Positions 9,911 to 21,079 are shown, counted from the first letter of the stretch. The stretch: 64,000 bases of DNA from Ascarosepion bandense (GCA_037127315.1 JBBBDQ010001122.1:6507501-6571500), one strand, 5' to 3'. Program-made: numbers and translations. Notes: generated by a model from the sequence alone, not told the origin.

Positions 9911-10198
9911 ATGCCAGTAACCAGACGTTTAAAGATATATGACAATGTGACATACGCAGATCTGTATTCGTATTTTTCTCCCAAATCATTAGAAAATTTG
10001 AACTCTACCTTTTTTGCTAAGCAAACGTACACACAACTAATGCACGACATTCAGGCAAACACACCATATGTTCCACGATATACTGCGCCGGGTGGTATGT
10101 TTCATTCGAAACATGTCTGGGGCGGGGGTCGTTCTGTCGAACGGAAATATGGTCTCGGTATGAAGTATATCAGTCCATTGGCTTACTTCAGCCCATGA
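9911..10198 (+). CDS. Intact 95-codon ORF of unknown function
   Basis: ATG at 9911 opens a frame of 95 codons ending TGA at 10196-10198. The peptide starts MPVTRRLKIYDNVTYADLYS, continues with NTPYVPRYTAPGGMFHSKHV and ends MKYISPLAYFSP. It is Tyr-, Pro- and basic-rich, with no signal peptide, membrane segment or low-complexity run. Its composition differs clearly from the many AT- or repeat-driven frames around it, which suggests real coding sequence. It could be a single-exon gene, a last exon (CATTAG just upstream is a possible acceptor) or a retrocopy. I do not recognise the family and assign no function. Confidence 0.45.
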   Translation: MPVTRRLKIYDNVTYADLYSYFSPKSLENLNSTFFAKQTYTQLMHDIQANTPYVPRYTAPGGMFHSKHVWGGGRSVERKYGLGMKYISPLAYFSP

Positions 10199-10550
10199 AT
10201 TTGCTAGTGTAATTTGTTAAGTGTGTGTGATGGTCAGGTTATGTTCACTGAGTAAAAGCTGGTCGCATACCGAAAGATGTTATGTACGGAGAACTGACCG
10301 CATAGGCTACGCTAATCTTCGCTTTAAGGATCTCTGCAAACCCGACTTGATGTTCGCAGATTGGTCAACATAACTGGTAGTAACTTGTGGGGGAACACAG
10401 CCATTGGCGATAGGCTGTTCGAAAAGGTATCCTGAGAGGTGAGGACAACCGTAACTACCTGATGGATGAAAGAAAACGAAGAGAATTGAAAACGAGGCAA
10501 GGCGTAAAGATCGAAAGATTCAGTCTCTATACACGAGTTTTCCATGCATT
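10199..10550. other. Spacer, nothing recognised
   Basis: No motif-bearing frame is seen. The minus frame at 10324-10545 is uninformative. Confidence 0.4.
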
Positions 10551-10705
10551 CAGTCAGTTAAGTGCCATACGTGACACACAAAAGAGTCGAAAGAGACATG
10601 ACTGACTGGGCAGAAGATTTTCCCCGCAGTAGGTTGCCATTACTTTCTGCAGTAGACTGGTTGCTAACCAAAGCTACAGAGCCTAATCTGCCCTGCTATT
10701 TCTCT
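10551..10705 (-). mobile_element. tRNA-derived SINE, family A, 3' half
   Basis: It carries CAGTTAAGTGCCATACGTGA, AGACATGACTGACTGGGCAG and AGTAGACTGGTTGC, the 3' body of family A in complement. The tRNA-like head is absent, so only the 3' part of the element is present. Confidence 0.75.
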
Positions 10706-10797
10706 ATATTTTTTATATTTTTAATTTCGCGCATGCACGTTGCTTGGTTTTGATTTTTTTTCAACTGCACAGTATAGTGGGGTCAGTTGGGCACCGT

Positions 10798-10925
10798 CTT
10801 GATTAGGTTAGTGAGATAGGAGATGAGTATTGACTTTATATTTAAATTCTTGAAGATTGTAGCTGTCAGGAAAGCAAGTAAACAGAATGGAATTTCACAG
10901 GCGGGAAGTGCGAGAACAGAAGCTG
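10798..10925 (-). mobile_element. LINE coding fragment
   Basis: TCACAGGCGGGAAGTGCGAG and the flanking bases match the complement of the LINE at 21.5 kb, in the region encoding the TSRLWNSLP motif. It abuts a mariner relic at 10930. Confidence 0.65.
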
Positions 10926-10929
10926 ATGG

Positions 10930-11280
10930 AGAATCTAATGGCAATTACGAAGGTGTTTAGTGTGATCACTAGCGATTGTGACATTATGTCTCCCTTCATC
11001 TTCCCAGAGGAATTCAGACTCAACACAGTTGCCTACATCAAGTGCTTTGAATAGGTAGTGCTGCCTTGGGTCAAGTGGGTAGCTTCTAGAAGACCATATG
11101 TCTGGCAACAAAACTGTGCCATGCTACGCAAGTAGGAGAACCCATTTATGGCTGTCAAACAATTTCTGCGACCACACCACCCCTTTACGCCTAACTGTAT
11201 ACACATCTACCCTTCACCTAACCTTATTTCTCTGAGCCAACCTAAATTTTTTGAATAATCTTAGTTAAATGAAACATTTG
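10930..11280 (+). pseudogene. mariner-type transposase relic, copy 1
   Basis: Broken frames resemble the catalytic core of mariner transposases: SPFIFPEEFRLNTVAYIKC, then VVLPWVKW, then RRPYVWQQN where the second catalytic aspartate should be (here Asn). Two further copies at 19670-20400 and 30300-31030 align along their length, which identifies the family. Stops and frameshifts make it inactive. Confidence 0.7.
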
Positions 11281-11377
11281 ATTTTTCGGGTTTGAAGAAG
11301 CAATTTGTAATTTTTACAACTGTCGAAATAAATTCTGGATTTATAACCGTTTAATTATGTGTTGAATTTTCTTCCCC

Positions 11378-11384
<7 letters not shown>

Positions 11385-11438
<54 letters not shown>
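11385..11438. repeat. (TC)n(TA)n compound microsatellite
   Basis: TC repeats run directly into TA repeats. The tract precedes the hammerhead-bearing segment 11440-11600, which is followed by another (TA)n at 11603-11645. Confidence 0.95.
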
Positions 11439-11493
11439 CTTGACTGAACTTTCATTCCGTAGTAATACGACATGAAACAAGTCGAATAGGGCC

Positions 11494-11560
11494 TTCCGTC
11501 TGATGAAGTCGGTGATTGTTGGCAACAACAATTATTGACTGAAATAAATTTATTACGGAA
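11494..11560 (+). ncRNA. Type I hammerhead ribozyme, complete core
   Basis: Stem I pairs UUCCGU (11494-11499) with ACGGAA (11555-11560). The core CUGAUGA is at 11500-11506. Stem II opens AGUC (11507-11510) and closes GACU (11537-11540), extended by an 11-bp helix that pairs GGUGAUUGUUG with CAACAAUUAUU across a GCAA loop. GAAA is at 11541-11544. Stem III pairs AUA with UAU around AAUU (11544-11553), with U at 11554 as the base before the cleavage site. Every invariant hammerhead base is present. The ribozyme sits in a 160-bp segment between two microsatellites, so the carrier may be a small retrozyme-like or Penelope-derived repeat. Confidence 0.8.
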
Positions 11561-11599
11561 ATATGACCGGTGTTTAAAGTTTTTCTTAAAAGAAAACAG

Positions 11600-11604
<5 letters not shown>

Positions 11605-11647
<43 letters not shown>

Positions 11648-11839
11648 CGTGTGTGTGTGTAATGAAATGAATTTCTGTTTTGTCTTATAAAAAAAGATAT
11701 GTTGCTGTCAATGATTTTAAATTGTTAATTTTTTAATGAAATATCCATGACGAAAAAAAAAAAAAAAAAAGACAAAATACTTGATAAATCTTTTCAATAT
11801 TTTATTTTGTTAAAATTGTGCCGACTTCAGGGGCACGAA

Positions 11840-11870
<31 letters not shown>

Positions 11871-13770
11871 ATTTTGTACATAGGTATGAAATATATCTAC
11901 AAATAATGTTTCCACACATCCTCCAGGCTGCTATTTTCACCTTTGAGTTTTCTTTTTATTACAATGTTTCGACTGATATATTTTTCGGTCTTCCTCAGGA
12001 GTATGTGTCATCTGGTGGTACTTTGAAATTTTGTTCATTTTCCTTAGCTCGAGTTTACCAAGGAGTTTTGGGAGACCTAACAGTTAATGAATGAAATCGA
12101 TGAAATGAGTTCAAACTCCAGTAGGAGCAGTTTGCAACACTATTTAAATCGTCACGTAAAAGGAAACAGAGAATCTTTATTTTGGAAAGTATTTTTGTAT
12201 ATCCTTCATTAAATCTTCCTCAAGGCGTGACATTTGTCAGAATTGAAAAATAATGAATTCTTCTATCATTTTAGAAGCGTAGGTTTATAATATCGATACA
12301 GTGTTATGTCCCTAATGTTTTGTTATTAGGTTTAGCTGTTTTAGTAGATAACTCTGTAAAAAAAAAAAAAAAAAAAATAAGGCGTCAATGTTATACTGTA
12401 TCGATATTATGAATACGACCCCATTTTTAAAAATGATTAAAAAAAATCTATATTTTTTCAAAGGTAGCGCCTTTTATGAAAATCTAACAGACGCTATAAA
12501 AAAATATTCACTGTAAAGATTTTTTTCCTATATTTTACGAGTGGACCGTAGTATCCAGTTAGCATTTATTTCGGGATAGGTAGGAATCTACTCCTCCCAG
12601 TCCCATAAACAGTTTAAGTCATTCAGTACTGCGTGGCAGGTCACTCAGTCCTCGATCTCCATTAAAAATTCTCTTGCTGCTGAAAATGCAGCATTATCAC
12701 TTGGACTGAGATTGGCCATATGTGCCACAAGGAATTTGTATGAATAGGTAAAAGTTTATTAATTTCAAAGAAACAGGTGGCAAAATTCCATGTATAATAG
12801 ATAAACTGCAGAAAAAGTTTAAAATATTTGTTTCAGTTTTTTCAATTTTCGTTTGAATGTTTCCCCCTTGGGAATACAAATGTTTAGGCATAACACGTAA
12901 GATCGGTGGCGTTGTAACCTGAAATAATCATTCTTTTTTCACAAGTTTTTTCTCGTATTATTATAGATTAGGCAATCCAGACCACGAATATGTATGAAAA
13001 TATTAAATTAAATAAATAAATAAAAATATTAAAAATGTGAATAGAGGGGCCCACTTTATAAATTAATTGTAAATTCATTCACCAACGTAAGCGGAAACAA
13101 AATATGCACAAAGCACATGATTTCTTTAAATAAAAAATAATTTTTTAAATATCTAAATCTGGAATAATCGAGAATAATACAGGGGGGAAAAAAGAAATAA
13201 AAGTCACTCCAAATTACAAATATTTTTCCCCACACCTGAGGGTGACCGAAAGATGTATCAGCGGAAATAACTGTTCTAAAATACAACCAAGATAAAGATA
13301 TTTATCCGAAAAAAAAAAAGTGTATTAACGAAAGTACTCAGGAGTTCAGACACTGGAGTTTGTACTGATGTCACTTGCAGAAATAAATAATTCAGTTCAG
13401 TCCTCAATTATAGTGTCCTATTTATTCTAAGGACTTCATTTCTTGCGAGGCATTTCCAAGGCCAGACACTTCTTTCAAGCAAAATAAGGTTTCACAGACG
13501 CGAAACATGCAATAATCACGTAGCTTAAACAAATCTTATATACATAACAGTCTATCTACAATTAATCTCTTAGTCGTTTTGTTTTTTTAATTTATTCTTG
13601 GATTTTAGTTAGACATTGTTTTGTATCATCTGTCGAATATCTTCATAGCTTTCGGATGAAAAAAATGAAGAGTAAACCCTTGACTTAACGGACTTAAAGT
13701 AAAACAGACGGAACAGATCTTATTTTATCACAGGACTAAGTTTGGGCTCGACCTGGATTTGGGCCGGACC
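11605..13770. other. AT-rich interval with simple repeats and one hammerhead-like remnant
   Basis: It holds (TA)n(GT)n at 11605-11660, poly(A) at 11754-11770 and 12358-12377, and (AAAT)n at 11838-11870. On the minus strand at 11960-11998 there is a degenerate hammerhead-like core: CUGAGGA, a short GAC/GUC stem, GAAAC and a minimal AC/GU stem III ending before A. No matching stem I is seen. Short frames at 11906, 12697 and 13056 have no recognisable motif. Confidence 0.5.
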
Positions 13771-13774
13771 AATT

Positions 13775-13778
<4 letters not shown>

Positions 13779-13812
<34 letters not shown>

Positions 13813-14195
13813 TCTGTAAGTATGCAGGCCGTAAATTTATACTAAAATAAACCTCCGAAAAAACCATTAACAAACAGAACCTAAATCCGTTACAATCCGG
13901 TGTACTAAGACGTCGGATAAATGGGGAGAAAAAAAGAAACCCGCGGAACAAGAACAAAACATTCAATACTCCGCAGTAAAGAAAAAACCCCAAACGGAAC
14001 CAAACACAAGAAAAAGTGCTCAATACAAAGTACGAAAGAAAAGATACAATAGTAGAGCAAAAACACACAAAAATCTAGAGTGAGCCAAAACCTACCGCGG
14101 TTTCACACTACGGATCGTCAGGGAGGGCAAAGGCTCTTTGCTCTGACGATCCTAGTGTGAAACTGCGGTAGGTTTTGGCTCACTCTAGATTTTTG

Positions 14196-14200
<5 letters not shown>
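13779..14200 (-). repeat. Dispersed repeat copy ending in a 60-bp-arm palindrome; possible Penelope terminal-repeat relative
   Basis: After (TA)n at 13779-13808 the sequence ACTCTGTAAGTAT starts a unit that recurs at 15935-16285 (AGTCGGAC-like, ACTCCGCAGTAAAGAAAA, AAGTGCTCxATAC). It ends in a palindrome, 14066-14126 against 14137-14200, whose arms contain AGAGTGAGCCAAAACCTACC. Each arm on its outward strand carries CUGACGA and GAAACCGCGGUA (or CUGCGGUA): a hammerhead-like core with stem III ACC/GGU but no convincing stem II. Confidence 0.6.

Positions 14201-14280
<80 letters not shown>
14195..14280. repeat. (TA)n(GT)n compound microsatellite
   Basis: A TA tract runs into about 60 bp of GT repeats. 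It borders the palindrome on its left. Confidence 0.95.
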
Positions 14281-14284
<4 letters not shown>

Positions 14285-14317
14285 ATGGGATGTTTATTTT
14301 ACTGATTAATCCGACTG

Positions 14318-14617
14318 AATTTTTATTACTTAAACGTTACTTTTAGTGGATAGTCGTATTTGAGTAAACGGTCTGTTTATTTATTAAACATTATATTCTT
14401 TTTCGTCTACTGGTCTGAATATTCGAGAAATCTTATGAGATAAAAATATGCGCCCATTAACAGGATTCGAACGTGCGTTCCCCTAGGAGAGCGCATATTT
14501 TTCTTTAACATTTCTCGAATATTCAGGCCAGTAGAGGAAAATAAATAAATAGACTGCTTAATAATTAAACAGAACGTCTACTAAAGTAGGAGTATCCATT
14601 AAAAATAAAGTTTAAGT
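14318..14617. repeat. Foldback element about 300 bp with short central loop
   Basis: Left-arm segments (CTACTGGTCTGAATATTCGA, GATAAAAATATGCGC) recur in reverse complement on the right (GCGCATATTTTTC, TCGAATATTCAGGCCAGTAG), as do outer pieces near 14325-14350 and 14575-14610. The loop at 14456-14485 contains AACAGGATTCGAACGTGCG, which resembles the complement of a tRNA B box. Long (TA)n tracts follow at 14619-14700. Confidence 0.7.
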
Positions 14618-14646
14618 AATATATATATATATATATATATATAAGA

Positions 14647-14700
<54 letters not shown>

Positions 14701-14703
<3 letters not shown>

Positions 14704-14930
14704 AAAAATTGAGACAGACGCGTTATTTCATGGTAATTCGGAAGTGTAGGCCTATTTTAGGCGAGCCATCGTCAGCTTCCGTCTTTATTCAACGTAGGAT
14801 TCTACATGAATTCATGTAGAATCATTCATTGAATAAAGATGGAAGCTGACGATGGCTCGCCTGAAATAGGCCTACACTTCCGAATTACCATGAAATAATG
14901 CGTTTGTCTTAATTTTTCTTATATTTGCTC
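14701..14930. repeat. Near-perfect palindrome, about 110-bp arms, with hammerhead-like core in each arm
   Basis: The arms meet at CATGAATTCATG near 14810-14822. Each outward strand reads GGAAGCUGACGAUGGCUCGC then CUGAAAUAGGCCUACACUUC (GAAA is AAAA in the left arm). This gives stem I GGAAG/CUUCC, core CUGACGA, a GGC/GCC stem II and a UAG/CUA stem III. The base opposite A15.1 is C rather than U, so cleavage competence is doubtful. It is flanked by AAGAAAAATT on both sides and (TA)n. Confidence 0.7.
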
Positions 14931-15094
14931 TATATGTATTTGTATGCACATATGTTTAGAGCTCTCTTAGAAAGATATCCTACCATTATAGGTAAAGGAT
15001 ACTCCTTTGGATTCTTCTATGCCCACAAGGCATGCTGATATATATATATATATATATACTGTAATGGTTGTTACAATGTTTTTAAATTCATAGT

Positions 15095-15163
15095 ATCACT
15101 ACACAAAAAATTTCTCATGTTTCGAAGCCAGCCCATTATGTTCTGGCTTCATCCTCAGGGGAT
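15095..15163 (-). ncRNA. Hammerhead ribozyme motif in Penelope terminal repeat (stem I weakened)
   Basis: The complement reads CUGAGGA, U, a stem II closing on GGCUUC, GAAACA, a long stem III loop and UGUA, then GUGAU. Compared with the intact copy at 58781, the 5' strand of stem I is AUCCC instead of AUCAC, so stem I is weakened. Confidence 0.55.
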
Positions 15164-15675
15164 TTTTTTTAGAAATGAGAATTATGTAGTTGAAAAGCCA
15201 GTTTATTTGTGTTGGATTTGTTATTTTTGGGTGTTAGAGGGGTTGGTCTCTATTTTGAGTTCCGTTGACCTTTTTACTGGTCTTAGGGTCAAGTGTTTGT
15301 TTTTGGCAGAGTTCATGATAGGTTAATCTATTAATCTTGAAAGGTCTGGTGGTGCTGGCGCCGAGCTTGTTTGGTTTAGGGGTTGGTAGGTGTTGTTTTG
15401 TTTTGGGGTTGGTTTCTCCTTAATTTAATGTATGTTATTTTGTATTGGGGTGTGTGCTTTTTTCTGTTTTTTTATTTTTTTGTTTTTTATAAAAAATATT
15501 CTTTACAAAACATATCTTTCATAAAAAATATTTTATAATATTCCATAATATTAAGCTATTTTATAATATTATAAAATTATAAAATATAAGATTTCATAAT
15601 ATTTAAACCCAAAAATAACAAATCCAACACAAATAAACTGGCTTTTCAACTAGATAATTCTCATTTCTAAAAAAA

Positions 15676-15744
15676 ATCCCCTGAGGATGAAACCAAAACA
15701 TAATGGGCTGGCTTCGAAACATGAGAAATTTTTTGTGTAGTGAT
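15676..15744 (+). ncRNA. Hammerhead ribozyme motif in Penelope terminal repeat (stems I and II weakened)
   Basis: The plus-sense partner of the 15095 motif has core CUGAGGA at 15681-15687 and GAAACA before the conserved stem III loop. A G-to-A change in stem II (GAAACCA against UGGCUUC) and the AUCCC version of stem I weaken it. Confidence 0.5.
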
Positions 15745-15872
15745 ACTATGAATTTAAAAACATTGTAACACCCATTACAGTATAACGCTCTACATTTGTA
15801 TCGAGCACTCTTTATAAAAGTAAATGCATGAAGAAAAAGGTAAATAAACCTACGAGTTCAACAACTTAGTTA

Positions 15873-15934
<62 letters not shown>

Positions 15935-15936
<2 letters not shown>

Positions 15937-16281
15937 ACAAGACCGACTCTGTAAGTATCTAAATCCTAAAATTATACGAAAATAAACTTTGAGGACAACA
16001 AATAACAGACAGAATCTAACTCCGTTATTGTCCGTCGCTATAAGGCGTTGGACAAGAGGGGGAAAAAAAAGAAAACTGCGGAATACAGACAATACATACA
16101 ATACCCCGCAGTAAAGAAAAAAACCCCAAACTGAACCAACCACAAAGAAAGAAAAAGTGCTCGATACAGAACTAACCAAAGCGGAATAACAAAGAGGAAG
16201 CAATGTACAGCAAAGACACGTAAAAAAATCACAAGATCGCCAAAACCGCGGTAGGTTTTGGCGATCTTGTGATTTTTTTAC

Positions 16282-16285
<4 letters not shown>
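15935..16285 (-). repeat. Second copy of the 13779 repeat family
   Basis: It shares ACTCTGTAAGTAT, CCCGCAGTAAAGAAAAAA and AAGTGCTCGATAC with 13801-14060. It ends in a palindrome at 16213-16282 with 30-bp arms (AAAAAAATCACAAGATCGCC) around ACCGCGGTAGG, the leftover of the hammerhead-like stem III seen at 14.1 kb. Confidence 0.65.
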
Positions 16286-16329
<44 letters not shown>

Positions 16330-16332
<3 letters not shown>

Positions 16333-17274
16333 TTTATCCACAGTCATTTTAGTCACGATATAAAATGCCCAGCTTGGATCAATCGGAGCTATTGCTAGTT
16401 ATAAAAAAGTTAGTGCTATTTTCCTAAACCAAATAAAATAAAATAAATGGTTTATTTTCAATTTTCATAAGAATTAAACGTTCATTAATAATACGCTCTG
16501 CATTGTATATTGCATTAAACATATGTTTATATTCAAAATAATCTGGCCTTGGAAATCGTTCAGATTTAACGGACTTTATTTCCATCTGTTCGCCTGTTAA
16601 ATCGAGAATTAGCTAGAATCGCTTATTTTGAGCATTTGATATTTACAAACTAAAATCGTTTTCATCACACGTGAAGTTAAATTTTTCTTTCGTTATCTTT
16701 TGATAGCCGTCTATGTCTTCCAAACCTGGTTTCATTTAAAACAACAAACATTCATAAGTAAGTTTACCAGAGATCTATCCATGATAAGGACTCCTTACGA
16801 ATTTAATTCGTCGTCGATGACAACCTAGGGATTCAAGAATTGTGTATGCGAAAATAAAGTTCTAAATCAGGTATCAGATGTGCATGTGCACACAATGAAT
16901 TTTTAACGCAAAAGGCCAGTGAAAAAGAGCACTTAGTAAGCATCGAACTCACTTGACTAGAATATTGTTCTCTGAGACGATCTTGTAAAGCATCACGTTA
17001 CAGTAAGTCCCTCCAAGAAAGCGCTCTTTTCAGTTTAGTTTAGTCTGGCACAAGGCTGCCGTAGTGGAGCGTGTTGTGGTGACCGAATCCAGTAGACAGA
17101 CTATTCGGTTTGTGAATCGAGCTTTTTAATGTAAGCTCTACATCAGACACTAGAAAGTAGTGATGGAATTTTGATATCAAAGTAATAAGTTACTGAGTGT
17201 TAAAGGTTTAACTCAAATGCTAAGATCTAATGTTGGCTCAACTGTTGGGCTCTCGTGTTATTAACCATTGGGAA
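16330..17274. other. 3' flank of PRDM13; no gene recognised
   Basis: The interval is AT-rich on its left side. Near 17043 it contains AGTCTGGCACAAGGCTGCCG, a short motif echoed in PRDM13 intron 2 at 18725. The PRDM13 3' UTR should lie here on the minus strand; on that strand AATAAA hexamers could serve as poly(A) signals, but I cannot fix the cleavage site. Confidence 0.4.
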
Positions 17275-18557
17275 TCAAGAGTTCGTTTCTTCTTCTGTTG
17301 TGTCACCGTCAACTTCGACTTTAAGAGCCGGCATTGGTTCCTCTTCGTCGACTACCTCTCTTGTTTCGGATTTGTCGGCCTCCGATGGATGCCGTGATTT
17401 AATGTGTCTCTCGAGATCCCGCCGGCGCACCAGGACCTTACCACAGAACTCACATCTGTACGGCGTGTCGCCTTCCGCGTGCAGGCGAATGTGTTTATTC
17501 AAATTGCTAGGATCACCAAAAGGACGCAGACACACCTTGCATTTCAGGGGTTTGTACCCGGTGTGCGTGCGCAGGTGGATTTTCAGTCCGTATTTCCGGG
17601 AGTACAGTTTTCCGCAGTAGATGCATAAGTGTCCCTTGCGCGATTTGCTTGTGTAGAGCGAACGTGGGAGAAGATCGAGCGGTTCGCCAGCTTTGTCTGA
17701 TGGTAGTGGAAATTTTAATGGCAGTTCGCGCATACGAAGGTTTTCGTCGACGCTGGGCTGTTGCGGTTCAGGTACTACAGGGTTAGCGCCGGGTAAGTTT
17801 CTAACTTGCACAAGTGGGAAAGGCATCGAGCACGGATGGGAAAAATAGACGTTTTCGTGCGAATTTCTGGTCGTTGTACTCGGGTTTGTTGGGGGTATGT
17901 TGGCACAACAGAAACGGGTCGGGTCGTGAAATTTAGTGTAGAAAGGACAGTAACACTGAAATGCAGAATGTTCAAAGGTGAACGGGATCGCCGGCGGGTG
18001 GATATGGTTAAAGATTTGGATTGGTTGTGTTGTAGTCGACGGGGGCAGTCTGTCGGACGTACCGTTGGGGTTTCGATCCGAGGCGGTTTTTGTTGATAGA
18101 TTCAAAGCAATTTCTGACGGACGACCTGGCTCAGCGGTTGAAGTTGAAGGCGCACAGGTAGTTGTGGAACTTGCTCCGTTCGAACCTCGCAGCAAAAAAC
18201 CTGGTGCTGGGAAACTCGTGCTCACTTGTCGACCCTTGTCCAAAAATCGGCTTTCGTCTAGGCGGTTGCTATCTATTGCTGGACTGTGTCGGCGCTCAAA
18301 CTGAGCACTCCAGCCAGTGGAAGTTACGGATCCTATATCATCCGAAGCGCTTGTGTTACTAACACTGCCCTTGTCCAACGTTGCCGTTGTAAAGGGACGG
18401 GTTGCCGAGGAAGGAAATACAGTAAAAGGAATAGATGGGTTGAGACTGTGTAGGATTTCGGCCCGGCTCAGGGCACAGCGGAAGCGCATGTGGGCTTTTA
18501 AGGTGTTCGGGTAAAGGTAAGATTTTCCGCATTTCGTACAAGTGTAATGCTGTTTAC
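17275..18557 (-). CDS. PRDM13: PRDM13 exon 3: C2HC finger, linker and three C2H2 fingers
   Basis: The acceptor CTCACAG sits just before 18557 and the first two bases complete the Gly codon begun in exon 2. The exon opens KQHYTCTKCGKSYLYPNTLK then AHMRFRC, the atypical first finger that ends in Cys, as in vertebrate PRDM13. A disordered linker of about 280 residues follows; ALNLS at about 403-407 resembles a CtBP-type docking motif (weak). Fingers two to four start at CIYC (564), CKVC (592) and CEFC (621). The C-terminus contains EEEPMPALKVEVDGD, an acidic tail. TGA is at 17277-17275. It is one long exon, as expected of the family. Confidence 0.93.
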
Positions 18558-20443
18558 CTGTGAGAAAAATATCAGTTGATTAGTGAATAGCCATCGAGTA
18601 AATTAAAATGAAAAAAACAAAAACAAAAAAAAAACAAAACAATAGAAAATCAGAGAAAAAAAATTCTAAATTGTAAAATTATTGATTAGTATATCATTAT
18701 AGTAATTTTATTAAGCTTGCGTTAGTCTGACACAAGGCCATCATAGAAGGGCATGGTGACTTGTGGAAAAAGTTGTGCTCTACTCTGTAGTCACTTTCTC
18801 ACAAACGCAACTTCGCTACTCTCCATAGCTAAGGAGCCCCATTCTTTCACCCTACTTCAGACATTTACAGTAAAGACACACCATACTACTTCGAAGAAAT
18901 CGAATCATCGTTATTTCCGCCATATTCCAATTGTAAGAAGAAGGTTAAACTCAAACTGCTTTACTTCAAAATCGTCCAATTTCAAGAGCATACACCTGCG
19001 TGGATGCTTTCTTGGAGGTTACAATCTTAGCCCTTTTAAATCAAGGATTAATCTTTATTCATCCTTTTTAACCTTATAATTTTCACTTCTTAGCGACTGC
19101 TGTTTCACTTAACATTACATACTTCACTGTTGGCATGTTAAGAGTACACCAACTACCTTGAGTTGCTCTCGAGCCTTTTACTGGGTGCGTTTTTAGTAGG
19201 GAATATTTTAGAATTAATGATCGATTACCTTTAATGTTTTCAGGTGTGAGTACTGGAATGCCAGTCTCCCTGGCCAGTTGGTCACTGTACCAAACAAAGA
19301 GCTGCTCTCCTTTTTGCAGAGTGCGCAGAGTTCGTACGGCCACTTCTCCATCCCTGCTCGAATCGGAAAAAGCTTCCAGATTTTGTTCATGACGGTCCCT
19401 TGCCGGTTGTATATACTGGAGCCAATTTTGTACACCCTCGGGGGGAACAATCTTTCCGTTTGAAAATTTCACCTGAAGAAGAAGAAAAAAATGAAAATTA
19501 ACAAATATGGTTAGGATAGTAAAACCCGTTTCCTTATTAGGAAACATTCTGTATTCATCGACCGAACAGCCAGTGCCACTGTCGTTTGACATTCATAAAA
19601 AACCTTATATTAAAATAATTTTTCAGGAAAATAACTTTCGCTAGTTTATATTTTTCATTTTGCGCATGCTCATTGTTTGTTTTTGATTTTATCGATATCA
19701 AATATAGTAAGGTCAATTGGACACCGTTTGTAAGAAAAAGAGCAAACTGATGCAATTCACTTTGCTAGAAATTTAGAAAAAGTTTGCTGTACTGCTTTGC
19801 ATTCGTGCCTGAAGCTCAAATAAAAACATTTTAGAGTGTTTGGATGTCAATCTGAGGACAGTGCAGAGGATTCGGGGAATGAGTCAAATGGTGATTACGA
19901 AGGTGTTTCAAGTGATCACCAGTGATGGCGATTTTATGCCTCCAGTTATCTTCTCACAGGGTCTCAGACCAACACGGAGGCCTACATCAAGTGTCTTGAG
20001 GAGGTAGTGCTGCTCTGTGTCAAGAGGATGGATGCCGGAAGACCCTATTTCTGACAACAGGACTCTGCACCATGCCACACAATCATGAGGACCCAGTCAT
20101 GGCTGTCAGGCAATTTCTGAAACCACGTCGCCCTTTATATCTGGTCACCTAACTCCCCAGACTGCTATCCTCTTGTCTATTATTTCTGTGGTTGAATGAA
20201 CTGAAGGCAAGGGTTATGACAGCATTCACCAATTTAAACAAGGGGACCGCCCAGAAGATTACCAAGAGATTTCGAAGTCGTCTGGATGCCGTGATTGAAG
20301 CAAATATCGATCTTATTGAATAAATTTACTCGTTAGTACTTCAAGATACTTTTGTGTAATTTAGGTAAATATGTGTTAAAATGAGATGTCCGTGTTATTT
20401 ACATTTTTGCGTAATTTAGACGACAATTCAACCAACGCCCATT

Positions 20444-20477
<34 letters not shown>

Positions 20478-20479
20478 AA

Positions 20480-20530
<51 letters not shown>

Positions 20531-20894
20531 ATTTGTTATATATATTATTTATATATTATATATGCGTGGTACTTATTTGAAAGCGCTCAATACCAATGAT
20601 AGAGCTGACATTTGTCTGACGACCACAAGAGCGTGAAACCCAGGGTCACAAACTCACACCCACACACACACGCATATCTGTATATAATGTAAATAAATGA
20701 AATAAATGTAAAAATAAAGTAAATAAGAAATAAATAAATACAGTATAGACTTATAAACATATGTACATCCATACTTTTTATATACCTCCAACTACAAAAA
20801 TGTAATTATGATTCTAATAAAAAAAATATGCGTATCTAAGTAAGTATAAATCTAATACAAATGTATACACACAAAATGACATTTCGTCGTATGC

Positions 20895-20954
<60 letters not shown>

Positions 20955-21045
20955 GCATACGACGAAATGTCATTTTGTGTGTATATACATTTGTATTAGA
21001 TTTATACTTACTTAGATACGCATATTTTTTTTATATATATATAAA

Positions 21046-21079
<34 letters not shown>

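Larger units (their letters stand above)
15055..15880. mobile_element. Inverted pair of Penelope-like terminal repeats (3' ends, head to head)
   Basis: The left part (15055-15340) has the minus-sense 3' end of the element seen at 31600-33790. The right part (15605-15880) is the same end in plus sense. Shared pieces are TAATGGTTGTTACAATGTTT, ATTCATAGTATCACTACACA and AACATAATGGGCTGGCTTCG. The right boundary carries TCGAGCACTCTTTATAAAAG and ACTTAGTTACA and then (TC)n(TA)n. Inverted terminal repeats and 5' truncation are normal for Penelope elements. No RT or endonuclease coding remains between the arms. Confidence 0.7.
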
